DNA from: Azoarcus_F sp036734105
GTDB lineage: Bacteria; Pseudomonadota; Gammaproteobacteria; Burkholderiales; Rhodocyclaceae
Length of the DNA stretch: 64,000 nucleotides
Assembly: GCA_036734105.1 (NCBI GenBank)
Contig: DAIMZH010000011.1
Coordinates: forward strand, 19,411 to 83,410
Direction of reading: 5' to 3'
The notes under the pieces were generated by a model. That model saw nothing but the letters and a program-made list of their open reading frames with translations. It was not told the DNA's origin and did not search any database. How positions within the stretch are numbered: position 1 is the first letter of the stretch; each line of letters starts with the position of its first letter. A program made the position numbers and the translations under genes. Positions 1 through 8,714 of the stretch are shown here, one piece after another.

Positions 1-509
1 GCCATGCCAAGAATGCCACCAAACGCCCTGAACACCGGAAAACCAAGATTACCGGTCTCGAAATAGCGTTTCTCGAGATGCTGAAAGCGACGCCACGGTT
101 CGTGCTCGGCGTGACCCGGCAAATGGATCTTGCGGTACTTGCCGACGATGGCGCCGGACTTGTCCACCAGAATCGATGTGTTGAAACGACGAGTTTGGCC
201 CTGCTCCTCGGCAAGCTCGGCGTAGCCCAGGTAGAAACCGACACCCAGGCGGCGCGCCGCATCAAACAATGGCGCAGTTTCCGGTCCGGGCATCTTGCGC
301 TCAAAGAAAGCGTCGACATCAGCCTGGTCCTGGAAGTACCAGCGCGGAAAGAAGGTCGTCAATGCCAGTTCGGGAAAGACCACCAGGTCGCAACCATGTC
401 GACTAGCCTCTTCGAGCAGTGTAACAAGGCGTTCGACCACCTGGCTGCGGGTTTCAGCGAGGGCGATCGGACCGAGTTGAGCCGCACCGACGGTGACAAT
501 ACGGGACAT
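1..509 (-). CDS. N-carbamoyl-D-amino acid hydrolase, 3' end off the window
   Basis: Carbon-nitrogen hydrolase (nitrilase superfamily) that would release D-amino acid, CO2 and ammonia from an N-carbamoyl-D-amino acid in the cytoplasm. The visible 169 residues follow the Agrobacterium D-carbamoylase closely: catalytic Glu47 in VFPELALTTFFPRW and Lys127 in GKYRKIHLPGH are present at the same numbering. The catalytic Cys expected near residue 172 lies just beyond the left edge, so activity cannot be confirmed here. The start is ATG at 509, two bases after the stop of the upstream M20 hydrolase, so it is the last visible gene of the TRAP/diaminopropionate operon. A beta-ureidopropionase-like specificity is a less likely alternative. 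Confidence 0.85.
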   Translation of the reverse strand, partial: MSRIVTVGAAQLGPIALAETRSQVVERLVTLLEEASRHGCDLVVFPELALTTFFPRWYFQDQADVDAFFERKMPGPETAPLFDAARRLGVGFYLGYAELAEEQGQTRRFNTSILVDKSGAIVGKYRKIHLPGHAEHEPWRRFQHLEKRYFETGNLGFPVFRAFGGILGM

Positions 510-511
510 GA

Positions 512-1753
512 TCAGGCTTCCTTATTGGCGAGTTCTAGCAATGTGGCGAGCAATACCTGCGCACCCGCGAGCAGATCGGCAGCTTCGGTATGCTCGGCCG
601 GGTTGTGGCTGATGCCGCCGACACTTGGGACGAAAATCATCGCGGCAGGGCAAACGCGTGCCAGCATCTGGGCATCGTGACCGGCTCCCGAGGTCATCCG
701 GCGGTGGCTGTATCCCAGCCTCGCAGCATGCGCCTCGATAAGCGCGGCGATGCCCTGATCGAAGGCCACCGGCTCGAAGCGGGCAAGCCGACGGCTTGAA
801 ATGGTGACGCCTTCGTCGGTCGCAAGCGTACTGAGATAAACCTCAAGCCGGTCTTCAGCTTGTCGCAACAAGTCCTCATTGGTATTGCGCAGATCGACAG
901 TCAATGTAGCGCGTGCCGCGATTACGTTAATCAGGTTCGGCGTGAGATCAATCTTGCCAACGGTGCCAACCTGCTCACCGCCCATTTCGCGGGTGAGCTG
1001 GCGCACGAAATGAGCAACGCTGGCTGCTGCATAACCGGCATCATGGCGCATGCGCATCGGCGTGGTACCGGCGTGATTGGACTCGCCGACTATGGTCAGT
1101 TGTTGCCAGGAGATGCCCTGCAGGCTCTCGACCACGCCAATGGTAACGCCCTCGATATCCAGCACCGGCCCCTGCTCGACGTGTAGCTCAATGAATGCCG
1201 ATGGCACGATCGCACCGAGCGGCGCGTTGCCCGCATAGCCTATGCGCCTCAGCTCATCACCTAGCAGAGCGCCATCTATCGCCGGTGTGGCAAGCGCTTC
1301 AGCCAGAGCAAGTCCCCCGACATGAACCAGCGAGCCAAGCATGTCAGGGGCGAAGCGCGCGCCCTCCTCATTGGTGAAAAAAGCCACCACCAACGCGCGC
1401 TCGGTCACTATCCCCGCGTCGTTCAACGCGTCGACCACCTCCAGTCCGGCAAGTACGCCCAGATTGCCATCGTAAGCACCGCCAGTGCGCACAGTGTCGA
1501 TATGTGAGCCGGTCATCACCGGCGCAAGCTCATCGCGGCGTCCAGCCCGCGTGCCAAACACATTGCCGACCGGGTCCACCGAGACGGTCAGGCCTGACGC
1601 CCGCATCCAGCCGACCACCAAGTCCCGCCCCTGCTTGTCTGCATCAGTCAACGCAAGTCGGCAGCACGCCCCGGATTCGGTAAGACCGATCCTGGCCAGT
1701 TCAGCCAGCCGGGTGCGCAGACGTTCTTCGTCTATCGTTGGCAGAATGCTCAT
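512..1753 (-). CDS. M20-family amidohydrolase (N-carbamoyl-L-amino acid hydrolase / allantoate amidohydrolase type)
   Basis: Zinc-dependent M20 peptidase-fold hydrolase of 413 residues, full length for the hydantoinase/carbamoylase group. Metal-site motifs are visible: GSHIDTV (His84), YDGNLGV (Asp95), TNEEGARF (Glu129-130), ELHVEQGP near residue 190 and GAGHDAQM near 360. The family removes carbamoyl groups from N-carbamoyl-L-amino acids or ureides such as allantoate; substrate cannot be read from sequence. It overlaps the diaminopropionate lyase gene by four bases (ATGA) and is followed after two bases by a D-carbamoylase, so all three are probably translated from one mRNA. The neighbours favour a carbamoylated amino acid over allantoate. 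Confidence 0.85.
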   Translation of the reverse strand: MSILPTIDEERLRTRLAELARIGLTESGACCRLALTDADKQGRDLVVGWMRASGLTVSVDPVGNVFGTRAGRRDELAPVMTGSHIDTVRTGGAYDGNLGVLAGLEVVDALNDAGIVTERALVVAFFTNEEGARFAPDMLGSLVHVGGLALAEALATPAIDGALLGDELRRIGYAGNAPLGAIVPSAFIELHVEQGPVLDIEGVTIGVVESLQGISWQQLTIVGESNHAGTTPMRMRHDAGYAAASVAHFVRQLTREMGGEQVGTVGKIDLTPNLINVIAARATLTVDLRNTNEDLLRQAEDRLEVYLSTLATDEGVTISSRRLARFEPVAFDQGIAALIEAHAARLGYSHRRMTSGAGHDAQMLARVCPAAMIFVPSVGGISHNPAEHTEAADLLAGAQVLLATLLELANKEA

Positions 1754-2982
1754 GCCGCCACCTCCTCGGCATTGCGGCCGACGACGTCGCGGTAAATTGT
1801 CGGGTCGGTGTCGCCTTCGCTGCCAATCAGCAGCACTCGGGCATCCGGCCCAAGGCCAAGACTGCTTCGCAGGGTTTCGTTGGAGTGGACGGCAAGCAAT
1901 AATCCAAGGCCGGTCGCACCCGTCTCACCCGACACGATCGCCGGATCGTCCGACAACGGGTTGGCGAAAACACGCATCGCTTCGAGCGCAAACGCATCGC
2001 CAACGGTTGCAAAATGATCTGCACCTTCAGACAAAACCTCCCAAGCCACTGGTGACACCTCACCGCAGGCCAGCCCTGCCATTACGGTTTCAAGGTCGCC
2101 GTGTACCGCCACCGGATGTCCCACCTGCCCACTCTGAAAGAAACAGTCGGCCGCCTCGGGCTCGACGATGATGAATACCGGACGACGCTCGCCCCAGCCC
2201 AGCCAGAAGCAGGCGCACACGGAAGCCGCCAAAGCACCGACACCGGCTTGCACGATAACGTGTGTCGGCACTTCACCACCAAGCTGGTTGATGATCTCAC
2301 GCGACATCACGCCATAGCCGTGCATGACGTCAATTGGAATTTCCCGATAACCCTCGTAGGTCGTATCGGACACCACGACCCAGCCGTTTCGCTCGGCCTC
2401 GACCGCAGCATGACGCACCGAGTCATCATAGTTGCCGGGCACCCGAATCACCTCCGCTCCATAGCGGGCAATTGCCTCACGTCGGCCGTCGCTGACCGTC
2501 GCGTGTATGTAGATCACGCAACGGCAACCAAACAGTTGCGCGCCCCAGGCCACCGAGCGGCCATGGTTACCATCAGTCGCGCAGGTCACGGTGAGCGCCG
2601 CGACGATATCCCGGAACTCACCCGAAAGTATCTCTTCCGGGCTTGCAAGGTGTCCGTCATGCTGGCCAGCGATCGCCTTCTGGATGAGCCGGAACACCGC
2701 ATAGGCACCACCAAGCGCCTTGAAACTCTTGAGCCCGAAGCGGGTGCTCTCGTCCTTGTACCAGAGCCCTGCCAGCCCCAGCGCCTTTGCCTGCGCAGGC
2801 AAGGCATGCAGTGTGGTCACGGCATAACCTGGCCATGCAGCGATTTCACGCTCGGCGGCTTCAAAGCCAGGCCTGTTGAGCACCTCCGAACGGACGACGC
2901 CATACGCCTCGTTGCGCGCGGCGACGAGCGGGTTTGGGTAAGTCGCCGCACCTCTGGCTCGTTGAATAGGGATGATTGCCAT
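1750..2982 (-). CDS. diaminopropionate ammonia-lyase
   Basis: PLP enzyme of fold type II expected to convert 2,3-diaminopropionate to pyruvate and two ammonia. The protein is 410 residues, near the family length. The PLP lysine is in GLKSFKALGG (Lys88 with the start used here), and the glycine-rich phosphate-binding loop and TCATDGNHGRSV motif are typical. I chose ATG at 2982 because GGAGGAA lies just upstream; a seven-residue longer form is possible. It is upstream of and overlaps the M20 hydrolase gene. In E. coli the homologue ygeX also sits with an M20 peptidase and hydantoinase-like genes, which supports a ureide or carbamoyl amino acid pathway. Confidence 0.88.
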   Translation of the reverse strand: MAIIPIQRARGAATYPNPLVAARNEAYGVVRSEVLNRPGFEAAEREIAAWPGYAVTTLHALPAQAKALGLAGLWYKDESTRFGLKSFKALGGAYAVFRLIQKAIAGQHDGHLASPEEILSGEFRDIVAALTVTCATDGNHGRSVAWGAQLFGCRCVIYIHATVSDGRREAIARYGAEVIRVPGNYDDSVRHAAVEAERNGWVVVSDTTYEGYREIPIDVMHGYGVMSREIINQLGGEVPTHVIVQAGVGALAASVCACFWLGWGERRPVFIIVEPEAADCFFQSGQVGHPVAVHGDLETVMAGLACGEVSPVAWEVLSEGADHFATVGDAFALEAMRVFANPLSDDPAIVSGETGATGLGLLLAVHSNETLRSSLGLGPDARVLLIGSEGDTDPTIYRDVVGRNAEEVAA

Positions 2983-3035
2983 GCTTCCTCCGGTGCAGGC
3001 CACTACGGCGTGGCCTGCAGACCTTGTTTTGCTGA

Positions 3036-4070
3036 TTACTTGACAGCCTCGATGTTGGCCAGCATGGCGTCAAGCATTGCCACGCCCTCGGCACCAAGCT
3101 GCTGCTCGATGACGCTACGTACTGCAGGCTGTGCAAGCTCGGCAAACTTGGCCAGTTCGGCCGGCGGAATCGCGTTTATCTCCATGCGCTCACCAAGCTT
3201 GGGCAGACCCTTGTCAGTTGAGGCCTCGATGATGCGTGAAATGCCGCGTCCGGCCTCGACCGCCACCTGCGCGGCGGTGTCGATAACCCGCTGCTCATCC
3301 GCCGTCAGGCTGTCATAGAAAGCCTGGTTCATGGTCCACACATAGGGCGTGATGACATGATTGGTAATCGACAGGTACTTCTGGACTTCGTCGAACTTGG
3401 CGAAGGCGATGATCGGGATCGGGTTCATCTGACCGTCAGCCACACCGGTCTGGAGTGCAGTGTAAACTTCAGCCCACGGCAGCGGGGTCGGCTGACCGCC
3501 AAGCGACTTGATAGTCGCCTCGTGTGTCGGCAAGGTCATGGTGCGGACGCGCATGCCGGAGAGGTCTTCGGCGGTCTTGATCGGACGACGCGAGTTGCTG
3601 ATGGCGAAGAAGCCGCCGGAGTCCAGCAACCCAAGCACCTTCAGGCCAGTCTGGGCTGACAGGTCGGCGCTGAATTTCTGGCCGAATTCGCTGTTCATGT
3701 CGATGACCTTATGCGCCACTCCGATGTCCGGGAAAGCAAAAGGCATGTCGAACACGCCGACCATCTTGTAATGCGCGGCGATGCCCCCCGAAGACGAGAT
3801 GACGGACTGTACCAGACCATCACGAACCTGCTGGATCACCTCATCATCCTTGCCAAGCTGACCATTGGGGAAGAGCTGCACCTTGATGCTACCATTGGTA
3901 CCGGTCTCCACCAGGCTCTTGAATACCGCCGACATGGCACCCGAGTGACTGTCGAACGGACTTTCGGGGTTGAGGTGGGCCAATCGCAAGGTCTTCTGGG
4001 CGAACACCGGTGAGGCAAGCAGCGCGGTGGCGGTAACAGCAGCGACGGCTAGTAGCTTGAAGCGTTTCAT
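3036..4070 (-). CDS. dctP: TRAP transporter solute-binding protein, DctP family
   Basis: Periplasmic substrate-binding subunit of a tripartite ATP-independent transporter, 344 residues. A signal peptide is clear: Met-Lys-Arg, a hydrophobic stretch rich in Ala/Val/Leu, then ASPVFA before the mature QKTLRLAHL start. The DctP fold motifs for solute binding follow, such as SGGFFAISNSRRPIK and the MRVRTMTLPTHEA region. The ATG at 4070 has AGGAG upstream; the longer reading frame start at 4133 would put residues before the signal peptide. It lies between dctM and the lyase gene, so the ligand is probably the substrate of the downstream hydrolases or lyase. Confidence 0.9.
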   Translation of the reverse strand: MKRFKLLAVAAVTATALLASPVFAQKTLRLAHLNPESPFDSHSGAMSAVFKSLVETGTNGSIKVQLFPNGQLGKDDEVIQQVRDGLVQSVISSSGGIAAHYKMVGVFDMPFAFPDIGVAHKVIDMNSEFGQKFSADLSAQTGLKVLGLLDSGGFFAISNSRRPIKTAEDLSGMRVRTMTLPTHEATIKSLGGQPTPLPWAEVYTALQTGVADGQMNPIPIIAFAKFDEVQKYLSITNHVITPYVWTMNQAFYDSLTADEQRVIDTAAQVAVEAGRGISRIIEASTDKGLPKLGERMEINAIPPAELAKFAELAQPAVRSVIEQQLGAEGVAMLDAMLANIEAVK

Positions 4071-4169
4071 GATGATTACTCCTGGTCTGCGTGGGTGGGG
4101 TAGAAGATGCGGCGGCCGGAAAGGCGCGAACACCGCGGGCGTGAAAACATGGGAGTCATTACCAAGGTC

Positions 4170-5462
4170 TCAGTTGGTGGTCAGACCAAGCATGCGCGGC
4201 ACCGCCAGCGTCAGGCTCGGCCAGTAGGCCACGAGGAACAAGACCGCCAGTTCGGCGAGCAGGAAAGGCCACAGCGAGCGCGCGATGCGCTCTATCTTCT
4301 CGCCGGTGACCGACGCGAGCACGAACAGGCAAGCACCTACCGGCGGGGTCATCAGCGAGATGTTGAGCGCGAGCACGATCATGATCCCGGCGTGGATCGG
4401 GTCCATACCGATGGTCACGGTCAGCGGCGCAAGCACCGGCGCCAGGATGATGAGCAGCGCGTTGATGTCCATGAACATGCCGATCACCAGCAACAGCGTG
4501 AGGATCAGCGCGATGATCACCGCCGGGTTGTCGGACACCGCGAGAAAGGCGGCGGCGATCATCTGCGGGATCTGGTTGAAGGTCATCCACCAGCCCACGA
4601 TCGACGCCGAGGCGATGATCAGGAACACGATGCCGGTGATGCGCGCGGTGCGGATCAGCATCTCGACGAGATCCTTCCAGCCAACCGAGCGATACACCAC
4701 CATGCCCATCACCAGCGCATAGAACACCGCAATCGAGGCGGCCTCGGTCGGTGTCGTGATGCCGCCAAGAATGGCGCCTAGAATCATCACAGGCATCAAC
4801 AGCGCAGCCAGACCGTCCTTGAAAGCCAGCAGAATGCGACGCAGACTGGGTCGATGTTCGCTCTTCGGGAGGTTCAGGCGTCGCCCAAGCCCAGCGATCA
4901 CCGCCATGCACACCAGACAGATGAGCAGGCCAGGCAAAATGCCGGCAGCGAACAGCCCAGCCACTGAAACCCCCATCAGCGAACCATAGATCACCATAAG
5001 GTTCGATGGAGGAATGGTCGGTCCGATGATCGAGCCGGCAGCAGTCACCGCGCAGGCGAAGGGACGGGTATAACCCTTCTTGACCATGGCTGGCACCAGG
5101 GTGTTGCCGAATGCGGCGGCATCGGCCGTGGCCGCGCCGGACAGCCCGGAGAACATCACCGAGGCCACCATGTTGGAGTGCGCCATGCCACCGCGCAGAT
5201 AGCCCACCAGCGCATCGGCCAGCCCGATCAGGCGATCTGTGATGCCGGAGCGGTTCATGATCTCGCCAGCAAGTATGAAGAACGGCATCGCAAGAAAGGT
5301 GAACAGGTCAAGCCCGGCGAAGAAGCGGTCCGGCGCCATCATCAGGAAGCGACCGCTGGTGTCGATGGTGAACATGCCGACCATGCCGGCGATGCCGAGC
5401 ACGTAGCCGATTGGCATGCCGAGCACCATCAGGATGACGAAGGTCAGGGCGACATATATCAT
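4170..5462 (-). CDS. dctM: TRAP transporter large permease subunit, DctM family
   Basis: Inner-membrane permease of 430 residues with about twelve hydrophobic segments, the usual DctM size and pattern. Family motifs include FFILAGEIMNRSGIT and the GSIIGPTIPPSN stretch. The start chosen is ATG at 5462, which overlaps the dctQ stop in an ATGA; a GTG two codons upstream is possible. It couples sodium- or proton-driven uptake to the DctP ligand. A 99-base gap separates it from dctP, which is unusual only in being the widest gap of the operon. Confidence 0.92.
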   Translation of the reverse strand: MIYVALTFVILMVLGMPIGYVLGIAGMVGMFTIDTSGRFLMMAPDRFFAGLDLFTFLAMPFFILAGEIMNRSGITDRLIGLADALVGYLRGGMAHSNMVASVMFSGLSGAATADAAAFGNTLVPAMVKKGYTRPFACAVTAAGSIIGPTIPPSNLMVIYGSLMGVSVAGLFAAGILPGLLICLVCMAVIAGLGRRLNLPKSEHRPSLRRILLAFKDGLAALLMPVMILGAILGGITTPTEAASIAVFYALVMGMVVYRSVGWKDLVEMLIRTARITGIVFLIIASASIVGWWMTFNQIPQMIAAAFLAVSDNPAVIIALILTLLLVIGMFMDINALLIILAPVLAPLTVTIGMDPIHAGIMIVLALNISLMTPPVGACLFVLASVTGEKIERIARSLWPFLLAELAVLFLVAYWPSLTLAVPRMLGLTTN

Positions 5463-5992
5463 GGGCACACCACCACATCGGGATTGCGGGCAAGACGGAG
5501 CTGATCGCGGATCGCAACCAGCGTGAGCTGTATCGCAGCAAGCGCTGCAGCGGTGGGCACTGCGGCAAACGGGATGGATTTCGACATGCCATAAACCATG
5601 GTGGACACGCGGCCCCCTCTCTCAACCATCCCCAGGCCGTACCAGAACAGCGCCAGAAAAAAGGCGATGGCAAGCAGGTCCAGCAGCGCAAGAAGCATTC
5701 GCCGGAACAGCGATGGCAACTGCGCGAACAGCATCTGAACGCCGATATGCTCGCGCCGTGAGATGCCACTGGACACCGCCAGCAACGCCACCCAGATCAT
5801 CAGGTAGCGGGCAGCCTCTTCCATGAAGGTGAGCGGCAACGGCCACACATAGCGCACCATCACACCAAGCCAGACATCCAGCACCAGCAAGATGAGCAGG
5901 ACAACACAGACATGGTCGATGAACTGTGCCAGCCTGCGGCTCATGCGATCGGCAACGCGAGCCATGCCTTCGAGTTCTGCACAGTCATGCAT
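5459..5992 (-). CDS. dctQ: TRAP transporter small permease subunit, DctQ family
   Basis: Four-helix inner-membrane subunit of 177 residues that pairs with DctM. The hydrophobic segments run at roughly residues 23-45, 58-75, 95-117 and 138-160, and the EEAARYLMIWVALL motif of DctQ is present. The ATG at 5992 is preceded by AAGGGGAAG. It is the first gene of the minus-strand operon, so the operon promoter should lie in 5993-6227, shared with the divergent RpiR regulator. Confidence 0.88.
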   Translation of the reverse strand: MHDCAELEGMARVADRMSRRLAQFIDHVCVVLLILLVLDVWLGVMVRYVWPLPLTFMEEAARYLMIWVALLAVSSGISRREHIGVQMLFAQLPSLFRRMLLALLDLLAIAFFLALFWYGLGMVERGGRVSTMVYGMSKSIPFAAVPTAAALAAIQLTLVAIRDQLRLARNPDVVVCP

Positions 5993-6133
5993 CAGTCTTC
6001 CCCTTGTGACTGCTGTTGCGGCACGAGACTCCAGATGCTCCGGAGCACGCCTGCGAAATCAGGCTTGTCCCGCAAGTAGTGCGCGATTTGATGCGTTTCA
6101 GGTTGGCATGCACCATTTCGGTTCCAATATTTT

Positions 6134-6161
6134 AAAAAAACTACTAGTAAAACGTTTTTTT
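6134..6161. promoter_or_regulatory. AT-rich dyad, candidate operator between dctQ and the RpiR gene
   Basis: AAAAAAAC at 6134-6141 and its exact complement GTTTTTTT at 6154-6161 enclose the palindrome TACTAGTA (6142-6149). It is the only strongly AT-rich patch in the 235-base divergent promoter region. RpiR regulators commonly bind dyads in such regions, so an operator controlling the TRAP operon and the regulator itself is plausible. No binding data can be seen from sequence. Confidence 0.4.
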
Positions 6162-6227
6162 CAGATATTGTTCTCTTTGCATGCAAGAGCTGTGCCAGCC
6201 TTCAAGATCGTCCTAACCTCACCACTC

Positions 6228-7100
6228 ATGCCAAAGACCCACAACAAAAGCCCTGAAGTCACCCTTGAAAAGCGGATACTTGCCCGCTTCGACGGTCTGC
6301 CCAACAGCGAACGCCAGATTGCCGAACTGTTGCTGAACTTTCCCTCGCACCTCACGACTCACTCGGCAACCGAGCTGGCATCACTTTCCGGCACATCCAA
6401 AGCAGCCGTAACGCGGCTCATCCAGAGGCTGGGCTACGCAAGCTTCGCCGAGGCGCGGGCGGAGGTCCGCAGCGCCCAGCAATGGGGCTCTCCTCTGTAT
6501 CTGGACCACGAGCGTCAGGTCGATCACCTCACACACCAGCAACCGATCGACACCCATATCGCGGCTGACACTGAGATCCTGCGCAAAACACTGGAGGGGC
6601 TGGAACCCAAGGCGCTGGACGAGATAGTCAATGCTCTGCACCAAGGCAGACGCATCGTGATCATCGGGCACCGCAATAGCGCCCTGCTTGCTGCCTATTG
6701 CCGTGCTCAGTTGGGTGTGTTGCGCGGCAATGTCGAGCTGGCACCCATGCAGGGCGAGACCCTGGCTGAAGGCCTGTATGGCCTGAGCGATCAGGACGTA
6801 CTGCTGGCAGTGGGGTTTCGCCGTCGCGTCCCCGCGTTCATCACAGCGCTGGAGATTGCCCGTCACGCCGGGGCGCGCATCGCGCTGCTCACAGACCCGG
6901 GTGGAGCTGCGATATCAACCCAGGCTGACTGGACCATCATCTGCCATTGCCGCGGCGCATCGATATTCGACAGTTATGTCGCCGCAGTCAGCATCATCAA
7001 CTTCATCGCAAACCGCTTGTTTGCTCGCAGCGGCGGTAATGCTCGCGAACGCTTGAGAGGGATAGAGTCGCTTCACGACTCGCTTGGCGACCTGGTCTGA
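6228..7100 (+). CDS. RpiR-family transcriptional regulator
   Basis: Regulator of 290 residues with an N-terminal RpiR helix-turn-helix (about residues 10-85; ATELASLSGTSKAAVTRLIQ is the recognition region) and a C-terminal SIS sugar-isomerase-type ligand domain (about 125-260). The start is ATG at 6228; the frame is open further upstream but the family begins close to this Met. It is divergent from the TRAP/diaminopropionate operon, the usual position for a local regulator of uptake and catabolism. The ligand is unknown; RpiR proteins in such operons often respond to a pathway intermediate. Confidence 0.88.
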   Translation: MPKTHNKSPEVTLEKRILARFDGLPNSERQIAELLLNFPSHLTTHSATELASLSGTSKAAVTRLIQRLGYASFAEARAEVRSAQQWGSPLYLDHERQVDHLTHQQPIDTHIAADTEILRKTLEGLEPKALDEIVNALHQGRRIVIIGHRNSALLAAYCRAQLGVLRGNVELAPMQGETLAEGLYGLSDQDVLLAVGFRRRVPAFITALEIARHAGARIALLTDPGGAAISTQADWTIICHCRGASIFDSYVAAVSIINFIANRLFARSGGNARERLRGIESLHDSLGDLV

Positions 7101-7179
7101 AACCAGACACTCGGGCTGCGCCTCTGGCAGATGGCGCCGGTGCGTTATACCCAGGCTGCCCCATGCAACTCAGCCTGAG

Positions 7180-7449
7180 TTAACGCAAATCATCGCCGAA
7201 CAACTCGTCGGCGTTACACATAGAAAAGCGACTCCGGCTGCAGCCTTCAGCGAAAAGGCCGACAGCTTCATTGTGCTCTGACGTCTGTGCAAGGGCGGCT
7301 GATAGGGATTGTCGGGCGCACTGTGCGCAGCGCCTGCATTCCGCGCCAACGCCCAGCGTCTGGCGCAGATCCCACAGGCACTTGGCCCCCAATTGCACCG
7401 CCTGTTCGATGTGGCGTTCGGTTACGGCGTTACATACGCAAACATACAT
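7180..7449 (-). CDS. Bfd-like [2Fe-2S] protein
   Basis: Small protein of 89 residues whose N-terminal half matches bacterioferritin-associated ferredoxin. The four cluster ligands fall at the Bfd positions: Cys4, Cys6, Cys38 and Cys41 (MYVCVCNAV and GAECRRCAQC). The C-terminal 30 residues are extra compared with the usual 60-70 residue Bfd. Start ATG 7449 has AGGA eight bases upstream. It is the last gene of the nifF operon, so it may supply electrons for iron release or to a nif protein; that role is inference. It ends tail to tail with the RpiR gene. Confidence 0.8.
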   Translation of the reverse strand: MYVCVCNAVTERHIEQAVQLGAKCLWDLRQTLGVGAECRRCAQCARQSLSAALAQTSEHNEAVGLFAEGCSRSRFSMCNADELFGDDLR

Positions 7450-7487
7450 GCTGATCATCCTGATTGACGATGGCCGAAGCCTCTGCG

Positions 7488-7736
7488 CTAAACGCCGACC
7501 CCGAACGTCTGTGTGACCTCGTCGGTAAAACACCCCACCGGCGGTCCCAGCGTCAGGTCGGCATCCTCAAAGCGAACCACCACTACTTCTATCTCCGGAT
7601 GGGTTTCGACATGCCCGGTTCTGACTATCACACCACGTGTGCCAGCATCGGCCAACAGCACACCTGGCGCGACATCCGGCAGACTGCCATCGTTGTAAAT
7701 CGCCTGGGCTGCATAGACTATCTGTCCTTGTTTCAT
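7488..7736 (-). CDS. NifZ-domain protein (short)
   Basis: Protein of 82 residues with the single beta-rich NifZ domain: KQGQIVYAAQAIYNDGS, GTRGVIVRTGH and VVVRFEDADLTLGPPVG. In NifZ the domain contributes to P-cluster maturation in NifDK. The start is ATG at 7736, preceded by GGGAG; a longer upstream frame lacks NifZ similarity. A second, longer nifZ lies at 27316-27783, so this is a paralogue attached to the nifF operon. Confidence 0.75.
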   Translation of the reverse strand: MKQGQIVYAAQAIYNDGSLPDVAPGVLLADAGTRGVIVRTGHVETHPEIEVVVVRFEDADLTLGPPVGCFTDEVTQTFGVGV

Positions 7737-7773
7737 ACCACTCCCTGAAAACGATGGTGACGGAACATGTGCT

Positions 7774-8316
7774 TCAGCCGCAGGCTGCCAGCAGTTTTGG
7801 TGTGACCTGCTCAAGCCAGGCATCGACCCGCGCCTCGGTCAGGTCAGCCTGGTTGTCGTTGTCCAATGCCAGGCCGATGAAAACACCGTTGTCCTCTGCC
7901 TGCGACACCTCGAATTCGTAGCCATCGGTCGGCCACTCGCCGACAACTGTCGCGCCGCAGGCGGTAACGCACTCATAGAGCGCCATCATCGCATCGCAAA
8001 ACTCGTTGGCATAGGTTTTCTGGTCACCGAGTCCGAAAATCGCCACCACCTTGCCGCTCATGTCCGCGCCTTCCAGTTGCGGCAGAAACTCCGCCCAACT
8101 CTCGCTTCCGGCGCCACTGCCCAAGCCGGGCACTTCGCCATCACCCAAGGTTGGCGTGCCGATAATCAGCGCATCAAATGCCAGAAAATGGTCGACCGTC
8201 AATTTATTGATGTTGACCGGGTCGGCTGCTGCCACACCCAGCTTTTTTGCGATGAGCTTGGCAACACGCCGGGTTCGCCCGGTGTCCGTGCCAAAAATGA
8301 TGCCAATGCTGGACAT
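7774..8316 (-). CDS. nifF: nitrogenase-associated flavodoxin NifF
   Basis: Long-chain flavodoxin of 180 residues. The FMN phosphate loop is FGTDTGRTRRVAK near residue 8, and the FMN-stacking loops TPTLGDGE (about 55) and GLGDQKTYANEFCDA (about 95) are present, as is the extra loop typical of the NifF class. It carries electrons to the Fe protein NifH. It follows a gene of unknown function in an operon with a sigma54-type promoter and a NifA site at 8908-9048. The C-terminus ends in Ala-Ala-Cys-Gly. Confidence 0.9.
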   Translation of the reverse strand: MSSIGIIFGTDTGRTRRVAKLIAKKLGVAAADPVNINKLTVDHFLAFDALIIGTPTLGDGEVPGLGSGAGSESWAEFLPQLEGADMSGKVVAIFGLGDQKTYANEFCDAMMALYECVTACGATVVGEWPTDGYEFEVSQAEDNGVFIGLALDNDNQADLTEARVDAWLEQVTPKLLAACG

Positions 8317-8387
8317 GCTGTTCTCCCTTCAAATCATGATGGCTTGCGCCGGTTTATCTGAAAAAAAGCGGTGACACGGCTGCGGGC

Positions 8388-8714
8388 TCAGACGTGAGTT
8401 GAAAGGTCGAAGTGCTCATGCAATAGCGCCAGGGCCTGATCAAACTCAAGCATTTCACAGTGCGATGCCACCCCGACAAGCTCCGCCATGCTTTCGTCAG
8501 GAAAAGCCAGATCAATGGCAAAGCACTCACGGGCTTGACCATAGGTGTAAACAAAAGCGGCCAGCTCAGGCTCGTCGGGCATATGCAGGCCGAAGGCCTC
8601 TTCATTGTCGCGCCAGCGCGCATCGATCACGATTCGACCAGCGCTGATCGGCACTGCCAGCGCATCCAGCAGACGGGTCAGGCTACGGTATTTAGGTCCG
8701 GCAGAAGAAGTCAT
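8388..8714 (-). CDS. unknown protein in the nifF operon
   Basis: Acidic protein of 108 residues without a family I can name. It has no membrane segment or metal motif; the N-terminal half is predicted mixed alpha/beta with an IVIDARW strand, and the C-terminal half is rich in Glu, Leu and Ala (EFDQALALLHEHFDLS). It lies directly upstream of nifF in the same direction, 71 bases apart, and downstream of a NifA-type control region, so co-expression with nitrogenase is likely. The start at 8714 overlaps a short upstream frame by ATGA. Confidence 0.7.
   Translation of the reverse strand: MTSSAGPKYRSLTRLLDALAVPISAGRIVIDARWRDNEEAFGLHMPDEPELAAFVYTYGQARECFAIDLAFPDESMAELVGVASHCEMLEFDQALALLHEHFDLSTHV

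Noticed and set aside
2101..3318. Plus-strand open frame of 405 codons
   Set aside because: Antisense shadow of the diaminopropionate lyase gene, which has clear PLP motifs and a ribosome site.
7167..7181. Terminator between the RpiR and bfd-like genes
   Set aside because: AACTC/GAGTT stem of five bases without T-tract, touching the bfd stop; too weak.
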